64,000 nucleotides of DNA, from the NCBI RefSeq assembly GCF_905147365.1, contig NC_056428.1, positions 8,958,001 to 9,022,000 of the forward strand, written 5' to 3'. Both the position numbers and the translations under genes were made by a program. The notes below the pieces were generated by a model. The model had not been told where the DNA came from and searched no databases. It was given only the letters and a program-made list of their open reading frames with translations. Origin of the DNA: Aricia agestis. Taxonomy: Eukaryota; Arthropoda; Insecta; Lepidoptera; Lycaenidae. The stretch's first letter is position 1. The number at the start of each line of letters is the position of its first letter. Below, piece by piece: positions 11,883-22,546 of the stretch.

Positions 11883-12987
11883 TCAGCGCCTCAGGTAGTA
11901 CGCTGAGTATGGAGAAGCGTAGGTGTAGGCGGAGTAGGCTAGCGGCGCGGTGTAGGCGGAATAGGCGGAGTAGGCTACTGGCGCGGTGTAGGCGGCCGCT
12001 ACTGGCGCGGTGTACGCCGCCGCTACTGGCGCGGTGTATGCCACTGGCACGATGCCGGGCTTGGCGGCGGCCACAGCTAAGAAGCAGGCGAAGAGGAACT
12101 GAAAAAAATAGATCTTTTAATAATATTATAACAAAATACTTTTTAGTACGACAGCAGGTACCTAATTGTACGAATATTAGAAACCACTCATATTAGCTTG
12201 CTAGACTTGTACAATATTAATTTACTGTATTATAATTTTGCCGACTAAGCGTCCTAATTATATTCTTGTTGAAATTAAATAGACTAAGCTAATAATAGCA
12301 TTGTTAAGTTGGAAGAAATATAGGTTACCAGACTTATATTTTGTCGTTAACATAATATATTTTTTTAAATAATATAATACGTTTATTGATATCCCAAAAA
12401 CTTACATCTTGTTTACAGGCAATGAATATTGTACACAAATTAGGATATTAACTCGGATGGCACAGGTTGGTTGATCTCTGACTTCGAAACTATTATAATG
12501 TGATATCGGAGTCAGAATGTAAACAAAAATTTGAGTTAGAATTCAGACTTTAAATATTTCATTCTAGTACTCGTATGCTTTCAGCGCAGTCACTCGGTGT
12601 TTATTTTTCAAGACCAATGGTTGCATTTAGAGACACGATAGAGAGATGATTTAACTTTTTACTCATTTAATTAAAATGAATAGGTTGACAGAAAATATAT
12701 GGAGCTTATATCATAATCTTCATTTAATTACAGTTATTAATATTCGCCTCTTACGGCCGTTCCCAATATTTGATCTATCTCTGGTTTTGCCCTACTAGAG
12801 ATAGGAATAGCTCACAATTGACATAAAATATATGTCTCTAATGTCTAATGTGAGTTATTCCTATCTCTAGTAGGGCAAAACCAGCGATAGATTAAATATT
12901 GGGAACGGCCTTTAGTGTAGTAGTAACAGCCGAAAAAAGTCAACCAACTAATCAAAACAAACAAAATGTACTCACCAGTTTGAACAT
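11883..12987 (-). CDS. Small secreted AYTAPVA-repeat cuticle-type protein (copy 2)
   Basis: Exon 1 (12976-12987) encodes MFKL with a GTGAGT donor. Exon 2 (11883-12098) starts after TTTTTTTCAG and ends in TGA. The 75-residue product has the signal peptide MFKLFLFACFLAVAAA, then KPGIVPVAYTAPVAAAYTAP and further AYTAPVA and AYSAYTAPL units, ending SPYSAYYLRR. It differs from the 3637-5188 copy in having GIVP after the signal peptide and a dibasic LRR end, features shared with the other four copies. An ATTAAA signal lies at 11839-11844. The 877-bp intron contains a foldback MITE at 12755-12910. It is probably a secreted structural protein of cuticle or a related coat. There are no catalytic residues or membrane segments after the signal peptide. 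Confidence 0.87.
12755..12910. repeat. Foldback MITE in an intron
   Basis: Near-identical inverted arms of about 60 bp run from GGCCGTTCCCAATATTTGAT at the left to its inverted partner ending GGGAACGGCC at the right. The loop is about 35 bp. It lies inside the intron of the 11883-12987 gene. Confidence 0.8.
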
Positions 12988-13013
12988 TGTGATTTGAGGA
13001 ATGAGTACTGTTG

Positions 13014-13049
13014 ACTGATGACATACAAACGCTGGCAGACCGTTTTATA
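13014..13049 (-). promoter_or_regulatory. Core promoter of the 11883-12987 gene
   Basis: TATAAAA (13043-13049) is followed by initiator TCAGT (13014-13018), with its A 33 nt downstream. The ATG follows after about 29 nt. Confidence 0.7.
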
Positions 13050-13526
13050 GTTAAGCTTCAATGAAAAAGCAGTGTCGTGATCATGCCCGGAATATTAAGC
13101 GAGACAATAGACTACAATCACATATCTAAGGGTGGGACCACATATTTTGTTACTGGCTGAATACGATCAGACGTGGGCATATACAAGTTAATGTTTAATT
13201 ATACAAGTAAAGCATGACAAAGTATTTAGAGGCATTTTGGTTTCTTTTTTGTGGAATTTAGATTATAAAACGCATTCGAAATTTTGTCGCATATTTATCT
13301 TTTTTTTTTTTTTTATTAAAAAAATGTGGCCGTCTATGGACTGTTCGTCCATATCCTTTTATTGTTATTTTATTATTTAGATTTTTCGCACCAAGGATAA
13401 TTGAAATAATATTATCTTTATCTTTTAAAAACTACGACGTTTAAAACTACTTTTAATTGGTAGGTTGTGTCAATGAAGTCCTATATCATCACTAGAGCTT
13501 TTAGCCAAGCTGCCATTATTAAAAAC

Positions 13527-13674
13527 TAGCTGTCCCGGTGAACTTCGTGTCACTTAAAAACCTTCCCTGGACTTCTACGAATATTTTAAGACTAAAATTA
13601 GCCCAATCCGTTCAGCCGTTCTCGAGTTTGCGCTTAGCAACACATTCAGCGACTCATTTTTATATTATAGATAT
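13527..13674 (-). mobile_element. Short Helitron-like fragment
   Basis: Its plus-strand left edge is ACTAGCTGTCCCGGTGAACTT and its right edge TATATTATAGAT, the inverted form of a Lep1-type end pair. Internal CCGTTCTCGAGTTTGCGC resembles other members. It is non-coding. Confidence 0.5.
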
Positions 13675-14516
13675 AGCGACAGACTTCAAAAATATTGTAC
13701 TTATACTAATATCATTACAATTAACACATTGGTAATAATAAGTGCCACTTGCAATGTTAGAGCTTTGTTATGTTCATACAGTCTTATTAGCGCAGGTACC
13801 TTGTGTCACAGAAGATACATTGAGCCATCATTGGTCAATTTTAAGACTAATGTTGACAGCTAGGTACTAAAAATCCTAATAAACACCTGTCACCTCGTTG
13901 CAGATAAAAACCAAAATGGTACAAAATGTGTACCGAGCCTTATGTGATAATGCGTACATTATGACTTTTTGGCAACAGTTTATGGACCATTTCTGTGTTT
14001 ATTGTTCTTATTTCATTTTTTATTGTGCTCCCGTGTTTTAACCTTGCTACAATTTATGCGGTAATTGGAAGAATTCCTAAGGAGGACGCAATTTTGTCAT
14101 CCTAATTTTTTGGGAGAATTTGACGATATATTATTTTATAAAGAAATTGAATCGGTCTTAAATAATATTAGAAGGATTTTCAGCATCGCCTGCTTAGATC
14201 GGAATTGAATTTGAATAGAATGGAATTTGGTCCAACTCAAAAAGCTTTGGGTTAAAACGTAGCAACATCAATATGAACTAAAAACTGACTGCACATGCAA
14301 GGGTTTACCCTTGACCGCGTGACCGCTCTCTGTGTAATAGACCCTTAAGAGTAGTAATAGTACCGACCAAAATTTCATTTAGATGTACCTGCTTACTTAT
14401 TAGTCGTATTATGGAGTTATAAGGTATGCAAAGTATACGAAATTGTGTTGGTAACTCTCTCTTTTATTGCCTGGTCTTTGAGCTATTTAATTAATCGATG
14501 AGATAGATGATTAGAT

Positions 14517-15140
14517 TTATCCTACTAATCCGTGACCCCAGCCTAGACCAGCGGGGGCGACGAGCCCCGGGGCTGCGATGCCGATGGGGCCAGGGGCGAT
14601 TAAGCGGCCCGAGAGTACTCCGGGTACACCGATGGGGGCGCCGATGAGTGGGGCACCGATGACGGACCTCTTCTTCAGCAGGTGAACACCGGCCGGGATA
14701 CCGGCAATACCGACGGGACCAGAGGCGATCAGACGGCCACCAAGGAGGCCGGGCACCCCGATGGGGGCGATGGGCGCGATGGGGGCGCCGATAAGGGGAG
14801 CGCCGACGATGGACCTCTTCTTCAGCAGGTGGACGCCGCCGTCGACGGCGCGGGCGGTCAGGTGGGCGGCGCGGTCCAGGTTCACGCTCAGGGTGTCCAG
14901 GGGCCTGCCGTCGGCGGCCAGGATGTTGGCGGGCTGGCCGGGCGCCAGGGAGAGGGGTCCGCGGTAGTTGGGGGCGGCCACGATGGGGGCGACAGCGGGC
15001 GCGATCACTCCGCCCGTCACCAGGGGGGCCGCGAGCCCGCCCCAGCCCAGGCCGGCCAGCCCGAGCCCGCCGAGACCCAGCACGCTGGGATCGGCCGCTG
15101 CGACGGCGAACGCTAGAGACAACACCACCAGCTTGAACAT
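14517..15140 (-). CDS. Intronless secreted Gly/Ala/Pro-rich protein with two HLLKKRS repeats
   Basis: The 207-residue product is read from the ATG at 15138-15140; upstream in-frame codons have no ATG and lie beside the predicted start site. The signal peptide is MFKLVVLSLAFAVAAA. A Gly/Leu-rich block (GLGGLGLAGLGWGG) follows, then a central segment around residues 65-100 containing ADGRPLDTLSVNLDRAAHL, which resembles the DT..V....AAH motif of about 18 residues known from several insect cuticular proteins. Then come two 49-residue repeats beginning VHLLKKRS and continuing GAPLIGAPI. AATAAA lies at 14463-14468. The first exon of the neighbours (MFKL) is present but uninterrupted, so the intron was lost or never gained. 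The KKR sites could be proteolytic sites, which is inference. GC content of the coding region is far above its surroundings. Confidence 0.87.
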   Translation of the reverse strand: MFKLVVLSLAFAVAAADPSVLGLGGLGLAGLGWGGLAAPLVTGGVIAPAVAPIVAAPNYRGPLSLAPGQPANILAADGRPLDTLSVNLDRAAHLTARAVDGGVHLLKKRSIVGAPLIGAPIAPIAPIGVPGLLGGRLIASGPVGIAGIPAGVHLLKKRSVIGAPLIGAPIGVPGVLSGRLIAPGPIGIAAPGLVAPAGLGWGHGLVG

Positions 15141-15163
15141 TGTGGTCTGTGCTGTGTACTGCA

Positions 15164-15197
15164 ACTGCTGTCGAATCAGAATCGTAGGGCTTTTATA
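15164..15197 (-). promoter_or_regulatory. Core promoter of the 14517-15140 gene
   Basis: TATAAAA (15191-15197) precedes a GCAGT initiator-like site whose A is 31 nt downstream. This supports the start at 15140. Confidence 0.65.
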
Positions 15198-16774
15198 CGG
15201 ATTAGATTAGTTTCTAGATGCCTTTGTGACGTCAGGTACTATGCAATAAGGCGTTGGTCGGTCATCATACTCGGAAAGAAAATAGATACAAGGGTAGTAG
15301 GCGACGAATATGAAATAGAGCAACAATTTGAACCTTAGGCCTATGAGAAGTAGCGACGTTGTTCGCGCTGCAGCGAGTTTACCTTGAAATAGGCGACAAA
15401 AGCACATTCACTCAAAGGATAATAATTGTTTGTAATTAAATGATAATCTAAATATAATATTTACATACGGACTTCTTACTTTTTACATCACTAGATACAA
15501 AATCGAGTAAATTACAAACTCTATATTTTTACTACGAGGTAAAATATTGGCGCCAATAAAATGTTTCAAAACAACTCATTAAAATGGATCATTTTTAATG
15601 TCTTTTTCATCTTTTCCAAATTATTCTAAATTATTTTTTATGAATGAATATAGAAATAGTCCAGACAATTACGATGGACAAGTCGATCTTCTAGTCTGGA
15701 ATTGGCAGATGAGTGCGTTGACACCGCGTAGGCTATAAGATATTGTGATACGAAAAGTCCTTATCAGCCGATATAATACGAATATATTATGTAAATTCAA
15801 TATCAAATGTTGGAGCTCCCACATTTTCAATGCGGAAGTAAGGTATTTTTACACAACAATATTATGACGGTAGGGTTGAGGTCTCATTATATTTCAGTTT
15901 TGCTGGTTATTGAGAATAAAATCAAACCGCTTAGGAGTTTTCATGGAAAACGCTGTCTGATCCTTTACAGATGTATAGAGATCGTTCCTCTTTATACTAA
16001 AATAAATAAAGCATGAGTTTATTGAACTGTAAGCTGAAACCATCCTAATATTATAAACTAATATTATAAATGCCGCCCGCTAATCTGTTACGCCAAAAAC
16101 TCGTTTCTCGTGCGGGAAACGTACACTTTTTCGGGACTCAAAGTATATCCATTTCCAGGAAAATCTGTTCAGTGGTTTGAGCATGAAGAGGGTATGGAGA
16201 AGAAATAATATCAAACCGTTTAAGAGTTTTCATGGAAAACGAGATTCTTTCACCATATATATACCTTTAAAAATATCAAAGTAAATAAAGCGTGAGTTCA
16301 TTGAACTGTAAGTTGTATAAGAAACTATCAGTTGTGTTGTCCGATACAAGAATTGAAAGTTCCAGGGTGAACAGAGTAAACACGACACAGAGATGGAGTT
16401 AAAGTATCAAGACGTGTCAGGACCGGACGCCTGGGGCTGACATAATATTAAGTGTAGCCTTGACGCAGGTATTTTGCTTTTTCATTATATTTATGAACAA
16501 TAAAATAAATGCTCGTGAATATGTAATTCGGTATTTTTTGATTCTTTAGAAAATAAAGGACGAAAATTTCCACTAGTTCTAATTAAAATAATTAGGTTTT
16601 CTTGAATTGATTGTTGTGATGATTTCGATCAAAATTTTGAAGTAGTGATGAATAAATTTTATTTTAAGAGAATATATTATTGTAATTGCCCCGTTTAAAG
16701 TTTTATGCCGAATCATTACAAATATTTTAATAATAATTACTGCTTGACTATTCTTGTGGTGTGTGGTTGAAAAG
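15198..16774. other. Intergenic, repeats only
   Basis: No gene is seen. Two direct repeats of about 115-120 bp (15914-16036 and 16206-16320; shared ATCAAACCG, GAGTTTTCATGGAAAACG and TTGAACTGTAAG) flank a degenerate Helitron-type block near 16070-16180. Confidence 0.5.
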
Positions 16775-17163
16775 AACTAACTAACTAACTAACTCCGCTG
16801 GCTCAGCGATTGAGCCCTGTCCTGCGCTACCTCCTGCCAGTTACTGACTTGAAGGTCACGCAGGTCAGCTTCAACAGCATCTCTCCAGCGATACCTGGGG
16901 CGTCCAACAGGACGACGGCCTGTTGGACGGCCCTTATACGCTCTTTTTACCCCGCGATCCTCTCCCATTCTTTCCACGTGGCCCAGCCAACCAATGAGTT
17001 TCTAAAATACGTACGTACGTAATACGTTACGTTAGTAACATAGAATATCATTGCAGCCAACGGAGTCGGTGAGCCTTTGTTTCTCCGATTATATTGGGTT
17101 GGGCCACCAGTTCTTCAATTTCGGCATTCTTCCGGATACGCCAACAGCCGTCATATTTTGTTT
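16775..17163 (-). pseudogene. LINE 3' fragment with (TTAG)n tail, broken
   Basis: The minus strand encodes the C-terminal end of a non-LTR ORF2: RIRKNAEIEELVAQPNII, then a break, then HVERMGEDRGVKRAYKG and RPVGRPRYRWRDAVEADLRD. It ends in a short TTAG repeat at 16775-16793. A 66-bp insertion at about 16991-17056, containing an ACGT-rich tract, splits the frame. The 4.2-kb tandem duplication starts inside this fragment at 16931. Confidence 0.75.
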
Positions 17164-17454
17164 TGGCTGTGGTGTGGTGTGGCTTTGTTTGGTGTGGTTG
17201 CAAAGCCTAAAATGAAATATAAAATAAACTAAAGGTTTTTAAGTCAAACCACGTTTAAGTATTGTAATATTAAGTGAAAATAATGAGTAGTAAGTAGTAA
17301 GTCATCCGAAAAACTACTTTTTTTGGACGATATAGCATTAACAAAGTCAATGTCAACTGAAACGTGAAGGCTCAGAGTTGTTTTAAAAGGAGTATGTAAA
17401 TAAAAATACCGAGAATAGATCATGAATTTCTTTTTATTAGTTTCTCAGTCAGTT

Positions 17455-18356
17455 TTAACGGCGCAGGTAGTACGAGTAGGGAGAAGCGTAGGTGTAGGCG
17501 GAGTAGGCTAGCGGCGCGGTGTAGGCGGAATAGGCGGAGTAGGCTACTGGCGCGGTGTAGGCGGCCGCTACTGGCGCAGTGTATGCCGCCGCTACTGGCG
17601 CGGTGTATGCCACTGGCACGATGCCGGGCTTGGCGGCGGCCACACCCAAGAAGCAGGCGAGGAGTAACTGAAAGAACAAAAAATCTTAATAATAATTAAC
17701 CTCTATTGTATGCTGCCAAAGCTGATTTCAGCAACGGCACACAGTTTTATTTTTATTTTTATATTGCCTAAGTATATGCAGTGTGCGTTATACACTGTAG
17801 CACACTTTACTCTCTGTACTTTCGAAACTTATGGGAATAGAAAACCAATATGACTGGCAAGAGATCAAGTGTAGTAACACTCTTTTCACATGCTTTTTCA
17901 AAGCTTTGATAGTTGAAAATTTTTCAAGTCAAGACTTGAAAAATTATTAGGATCCATTAGGACTTGAATAATTGATTACAATGCAAATTTCTTTTGTTGT
18001 TATACTTAACTCTTTTTATATTTTAAAATTTATAACATATCTTTAATTACATACACTGTGTCACAAAAATAAGTGATAATACTTTAGGGTGTGTACGTGT
18101 TCCTTGTAGAGAGCTCACTGTGAAAGTAGCAGCTCTGAAAATCGAAAAGTTTTTTCACTTTTGTATGGGCAAGGTCCCGAACGTCACGAGTTTCCCCATA
18201 CAAAAGTGAAAAAAATTTTTGTTTTTTCAGCGCTGCTACTTTCACAGTGAACTCTCTGCAAGGAACACGTACACACCCTAAAGTATTATCACTTATTTTT
18301 GTTACACCCTGTATATAGTTATTTTCTACGTATACAAAACTTACCAATTTGAACAT
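17455..18356 (-). CDS. Small secreted AYTAPVA-repeat cuticle-type protein (copy 3, unit 1)
   Basis: Exon 1 (18345-18356) encodes MFKL with a GTAAGT donor. Exon 2 (17455-17667) follows GTTCTTTCAG and ends in TAA. Reading through the intron or starting at an upstream intronic codon would give a wrong N-terminus. The 74-residue product has the signal MFKLLLLACFLGVAAA, then KPGIVPVAYTAPVAAAYTAP, more AYTAPVA and AYSAYTAPLA units, and the tail SPYSYYLRR. AATAAA lies at 17433-17438. The 677-bp intron holds a foldback MITE with very long arms. The predicted protein is identical to that of the duplicate at 21620-22459. Its role as a secreted structural protein is inferred from composition. Confidence 0.87.
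18052..18313. repeat. Long-armed foldback MITE in intron (unit 1)
   Basis: Arms of more than 90 bp are almost perfect inverted copies, from TACACTGTGTCACAAAAATA to TATTTTTGTTACACCCTGTA. TA bounds it, as for Tc1/mariner-type MITEs. The arms contain GTGTGTACGTGTTCCTTG and CACTGTGAAAGTAGCAGC and their complements. Confidence 0.85.
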
Positions 18357-18407
18357 GGTGGAATTTGATGTTTTGTTTGTAACAAAGGCAGTGGCCGCAA
18401 TGCGTTG

Positions 18408-18443
18408 AGTGATGCCAAATACTCCTTACTGTGTCTCTTTATA
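18408..18443 (-). promoter_or_regulatory. Core promoter of the 17455-18356 gene
   Basis: TATAAAG (18437-18443) is followed by TCACT, with its A 33 nt downstream; the ATG is about 54 nt further. Confidence 0.6.
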
Positions 18444-18686
18444 CTTTCGGGCCAATGAAGAAACAATCGTGTGTCGCATGCTTTGAATACTGAATCTGAT
18501 GTTGCTTTAATTACTAGGAGATTTTAAATCGATTATCCTTAAACTGAATTTGATGTTAGGATTGACAGGGTGAAGGTCAAAGAATTTGGTACGACGTATT
18601 TCAGGGTCGATTTTGATTATAACTAGCTAAAAGCCTAGCTTTGTGAATGCTTGCGTCGTCACACCTTGTCTGTCTAATGATAAGCC

Positions 18687-18880
18687 CGGCCGCACATTGT
18701 ACGACATTTCTGATCAGAAACAGAAATGTCGTACAACGTACTGAACATCCGCGCTGTCTCTTACATTTTGTATTGAGCCGAGTGAGCTCGAACTCGCTGG
18801 AAGGATTTTTCGGATAGTGTGCGGGGTGGCGATCTGGCGGAATTCAAATGTTTCTGATCAGAATTCGGACAATGTGTGTG
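18687..18880. repeat. Short TIR element (unit 1; repeated in unit 2)
   Basis: The inverted ends share GCCGCACATTGT-like and CTGATCAGA sequences. A small hairpin CGACATTTCTGATCAGAAA lies at the left end. The duplicate copy is at about 22791-22982. Confidence 0.5.
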
Positions 18881-20195
18881 TGTGTGTAAAACATCTACAT
18901 ATAAATAAAAATTATTATGTTAAGAGGAAACGCTAACACTGTTTTTCTATACAAACGTATTCCCCAATTTGCTCCCTGGACAATGTATCTAGACAAGTGA
19001 TTTTTTTATACAATATTGGGATCTGGTAAAGTTATGCCTCTACGTTCGATTTTTCTAAATTTACTAATAAATAAAAAATATGACCCTTCAAAAATCGCAA
19101 AGCAAATATGACTGCCCCGTACTCCCCCGTATCCACCGACCAAAAAACAAATTTGAAAGATCTTTAAGATAAAATAAAAACATAGAGGCATAAACTCACT
19201 CTTCCTGAAGATATTATTAAAAAAAATTAGTTATGCTCTATTTTGAAGGAGGAATCAGAGGACTACGTTAACTCGATTTACTCGATTAATCGATATCATA
19301 AAAATACCAAGATGGTCTAAAAAATTCAATGTCTAAAAAAATATAAAATATGTAATTTACACATGATCTGCTTTTAAAATAGTTGAATAAGTACTAATTT
19401 TAATAGGCAATTTTCCTGAAGATGTAGTTTTTTAACGCACAGCTGCAAAATATGCACAAAACTATAATAGTTGTCTTTAAAATTTTTAAATGCAAATTTT
19501 AACTTAAAGCACAAATTTTATTTTTAATTTGATATAATAACATAATTTATAGGTCAGAAAATGTGAGTACGTCTGTGTGTTAACTGTTAAGCTTAGTGTC
19601 AGATGTAATAAATTTTTAAGGTTATAATATTATGTTAAAAACCAGGATGAACATTTTTGTATTTGCCAATAAGGAATGTATGGTATCTACATATTTTCTT
19701 TGTCCGAAAATGGCATTATGAATTTATGAAATGTCTAATACCTTCTGCAACGTTTGTCTAATTGAGGAATAAATTGGTCGTTAAGCATTAAATGATTAGG
19801 GACCAATTTTTCTAATAAATTTTTCTAATATAATTTCTAAAATAATTTGGTGTTAAGTTATTAAAGCAGTATTGTTCTAAATGATCCAAATAACATGACT
19901 GCATTCATATTATCTCAATACGTAATTTTTTTGTGGGATTATACACAACTGCTTCATTTAATTTATGAAAGAGTTAAAATATTTTAAGGTTTTAATCGTT
20001 TTCATATTATTTAATTTAGTTGGCACTTATTTATTTTTTAAGTATTTAAACTTTAAAGGTTCTTAGCCGCATTTCTTAGAAACGGCTAGTGGCTACGTCT
20101 ATGTACCCTATATAGATACAGGTACGCGACAATGACGCAATGAGCGGTTATCATTTCAAAGAAAAGTGAATGTGTCATAAATATGTAAAGCTTTT

Positions 20196-20610
20196 TTAGG
20201 GTTCCGTACCCAAAGGGTAAAAACGGGATCCTATTACTGAGACTTCGTTGTCTGTCCGTTTGTTTGTCTGTCTGTATCCAGGCTGTATCTTAACAATAGC
20301 TATAGATAGACTTCTGGAATTTTCACAGATTGTGTATTTCTGTTGCCGCTATAACAAAAATTAATACTAAAGTACAGTACAACAAATTTGATTTTTTTGG
20401 CCTTTTTTGCTCGTGATCAATAATGGCTAAAGGTAGGCACTTGAAATACTCAGAGAATTCTTAATTATATTTGTATTTTCATAATTAATAATTAAATTCA
20501 AATTAAATAAATGTTTTAGAAAAAAACAAAAACACATTTTTTCCAACTTCCGCTCTATAACGGGACGGAACCCATCGTGCGCGAGTCCGACTCGCACTTG
20601 ACTGATTATT
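20196..20610 (+). repeat. AGGGTTCCGTACC interspersed repeat (unit 1)
   Basis: It opens AGGGTTCCGTACCCAAAGGG, has a GTCTGTC tract and the GCTATAACAA block, and ends GCGAGTCCGACTCGCACTTG. A duplicate is in unit 2 at about 24335-24750. Confidence 0.7.
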
Positions 20611-20703
20611 CATTCAAACATACTACTTTATAATATGTATACTACTGAAAGGACGTACGTACTTTTTGTCGGGATAAAATTCTATAACTCTACATTAAAT
20701 TCC

Positions 20704-21002
20704 TACTAGATGTCCCGCGCGGCTTCGCCCGCGTAAATTAGGAATTTCACAGAAACCGTACATTTTCGAATAAAAATAGCTATAAATACTCCTTTCACGT
20801 GGTCTACTCTATATATGTGCCAAATATTGCCATAAAAATTGCTCCAGTAGTTCGTGAGATAAACCCTTTCTAATATTTTCCCCGTTTTTACCTTTAGATA
20901 TCTAACACTGAAATAAGTTTTTAAATCGGGCCTGTAGTTTCTGAGATTAGCGCATTCAAGCAAACATACTCTTCAGGTTTATAATATTAAGTACGGTATA
21001 GA
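20704..21002 (-). mobile_element. Helitron-like element (unit 1)
   Basis: The plus-strand left edge is CTAGATGTCCCGCGCGGCTT and the right edge TTATAATATTAAGTACGGT, like degenerate Lep1-type ends. The copy in unit 2 is at about 24853-25150. Confidence 0.5.
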
Positions 21003-21166
21003 TAAAAGACTATGAAAAGGCTCATAATCATGGGACGATGCATGGTATAATATTATGGTAGTGATGATGATGATAATGAAGAATGTAATTTGCATAGTAG
21101 CATAATATGCTTTCCATTCTTAAAACAACGCCGAAACTCCCACACTTGTATCTATAAAGAATCAGG

Positions 21167-21330
21167 CCCTTATACGCTCTTTTTACCCCGCGATCCTCTC
21201 CCATTCTTTCCACGTGGCCCAGCCAACGGACTCGGTGAGCCTTTGTTTCTCCGATTATATTGGGTTGGGCCACCAGTTCTTCAATTTCGGCATTCTTCCG
21301 GATTCGCCAACAGCCGTCATATTTTGTTTT
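21167..21330 (-). pseudogene. LINE fragment at the duplication junction
   Basis: The minus strand encodes RIRKNAEIEELVAQPNII, then ETKAHRVRWLGHVERMGED and RGVKRAYKG without the 66-bp break seen in unit 1. It stops exactly at the duplication junction, where the 3' half of the LINE is missing. Confidence 0.75.
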
Positions 21331-21619
21331 GGCTGTGGTGTGGTGTGGCTTTGTTTGGTGTGGTTGAAAAGCCTAAAATTAAATATAAAATAAACTAAAG
21401 GTTTTTAAGTCAAACCACGTTTAAGTATTGTAATATTATGTGAAAATAATGAGTAGTAAGTAGTAAGTCATCCGAAAAACTACTTTTTTTGGACGATATA
21501 GCATTAACAAAGTCAATGTCAACTGAAACGTGAAGGCTCAGAGTTTTTTAAAAGGAGTATGTAAAGAAAAATACCGAGAATAGATCATGAATTTCTTTTT
21601 ATTAGTTTCTCAGTCAGTT

Positions 21620-22459
21620 TTAACGGCGCAGGTAGTACGAGTAGGGTGAAGCGTAGGTGTAGGCGGAGTAGGCTAGCGGCGCGGTGTAGGCGGAATAGGC
21701 GGAGTAGGCTACTGGCGCGGTGTAGGCGGCCGCTACTGGCGCAGTGTATGCCGCCGCTACTGGCGCGGTGTATGCCACTGGCACGATGCCGGGCTTGGCG
21801 GCAGCCACACCCAAGAAGCAGGCGAGGAGTAACTGAAAGAACAAAAAATCTTAATAATATAACCTCTATTGTATGCTGCCAAAGCTGATTTCAGCAACGG
21901 CACACAGTTTTATTTTTATTTTTATATTGCCTAAGTGTATGCAGTGTGCGTTATACACTGTAGCACACTTTACTCTCTGTACTTTCGAAACTTAGTGGAA
22001 TGGAAAACCAATATGACTGGCAAGAGATCAAGTGTAGTAACACTCTTTTCACATGCTTTTTCAAAGCTTTGATAGTTGAAAATTTTTGCAAAAAATGCAA
22101 ATTTCTTTTGTTGTTATACTTAACTCTTTTTATATTTTAAAATTTATAACATATCTTTAATTACGTACAGTGTGTCACAAAAATAAGTGATAATACTTTA
22201 GGGTGTGTACGTGTTCCTTGTAGAGAGCTCACTGTGAAAGTAGCAACGAAAAGTTTTTTCACTTTGTATGGGCAAGGTCCCGAACGTCACGAGTTTCCCC
22301 ATACAAAAGTGAAAAAATTTTTTGTTCTTTCAGCGCTGCTACTTTCACAGTGAACTCTCTACAAGGAACACGTACACACCCTAAAGTATTATCACTTATT
22401 TTTGTTACACCCTGTATATAGTTATTTTCTACGTATACAAAACTTACTAATTTGAACAT
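21620..22459 (-). CDS. Small secreted AYTAPVA-repeat cuticle-type protein (copy 4, unit 2)
   Basis: Exon 1 (22448-22459) encodes MFKL with a GTAAGT donor. Exon 2 (21620-21832) follows GTTCTTTCAG and ends in TAA. The 74-residue product is the same, residue for residue, as that of the 17455-18356 gene. In exon 2 I see only silent or near-silent changes, for example in the Ala codons before Lys-Pro. It has the same signal peptide, AYTAPVA array and SPYSYYLRR tail. AATAAA lies at 21598-21603. The 615-bp intron keeps the foldback MITE but lacks about 60 bp present in unit 1. It was clearly produced by the tandem duplication. Function is as inferred for the other copies. Confidence 0.87.
22166..22416. 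repeat. Long-armed foldback MITE in intron (unit 2)
   Basis: It is the same element as at 18052-18313, carried along by the tandem duplication, with slightly different arms (a shorter centre and a few substitutions). Confidence 0.85.
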
Positions 22460-22509
22460 GGTGGAATTTGATGTTTTGTTTGTAACAAAGGCAGTGGCCG
22501 CAATGCTTT

Positions 22510-22546
22510 GAGTGATGCCAAATACTCCTTACTGTGTCTCTTTATA
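22510..22546 (-). promoter_or_regulatory. Core promoter of the 21620-22459 gene
   Basis: TATAAAG (22540-22546) and TCACT, with its A 33 nt downstream, are copied unchanged from unit 1, so both gene copies keep an apparently complete core promoter. Confidence 0.6.

Larger units (their letters stand above)
16931..21166. repeat. Tandem duplication unit 1 (about 4.24 kb)
   Basis: Nearly the whole interval is repeated, in the same order and orientation, at 21167-25349. It carries the LINE fragment, a cuticle-type gene (17455-18356), MITEs and downstream repeats. Differences are point changes and small indels, such as 66 extra bases near 16991 and about 60 extra bases near 17925 in this unit. Confidence 0.93.

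Noticed and set aside
14682..15116. Long plus-strand open frame (144 codons)
   Set aside because: It is antisense to the 14517-15140 gene, low complexity, and has no signal peptide or promoter; it arises from the high GC content of the real gene.
15141..15164. N-terminal extension of the intronless protein
   Set aside because: It would start at TTG, next to the predicted transcription start; the ATG at 15140 begins a normal MFKL signal peptide.
18084..18356. 90-codon minus frame beginning MFKL
   Set aside because: It is the first exon read through the intron and MITE; the splice donor GTAAGT after four codons and the paralogues show the real structure.
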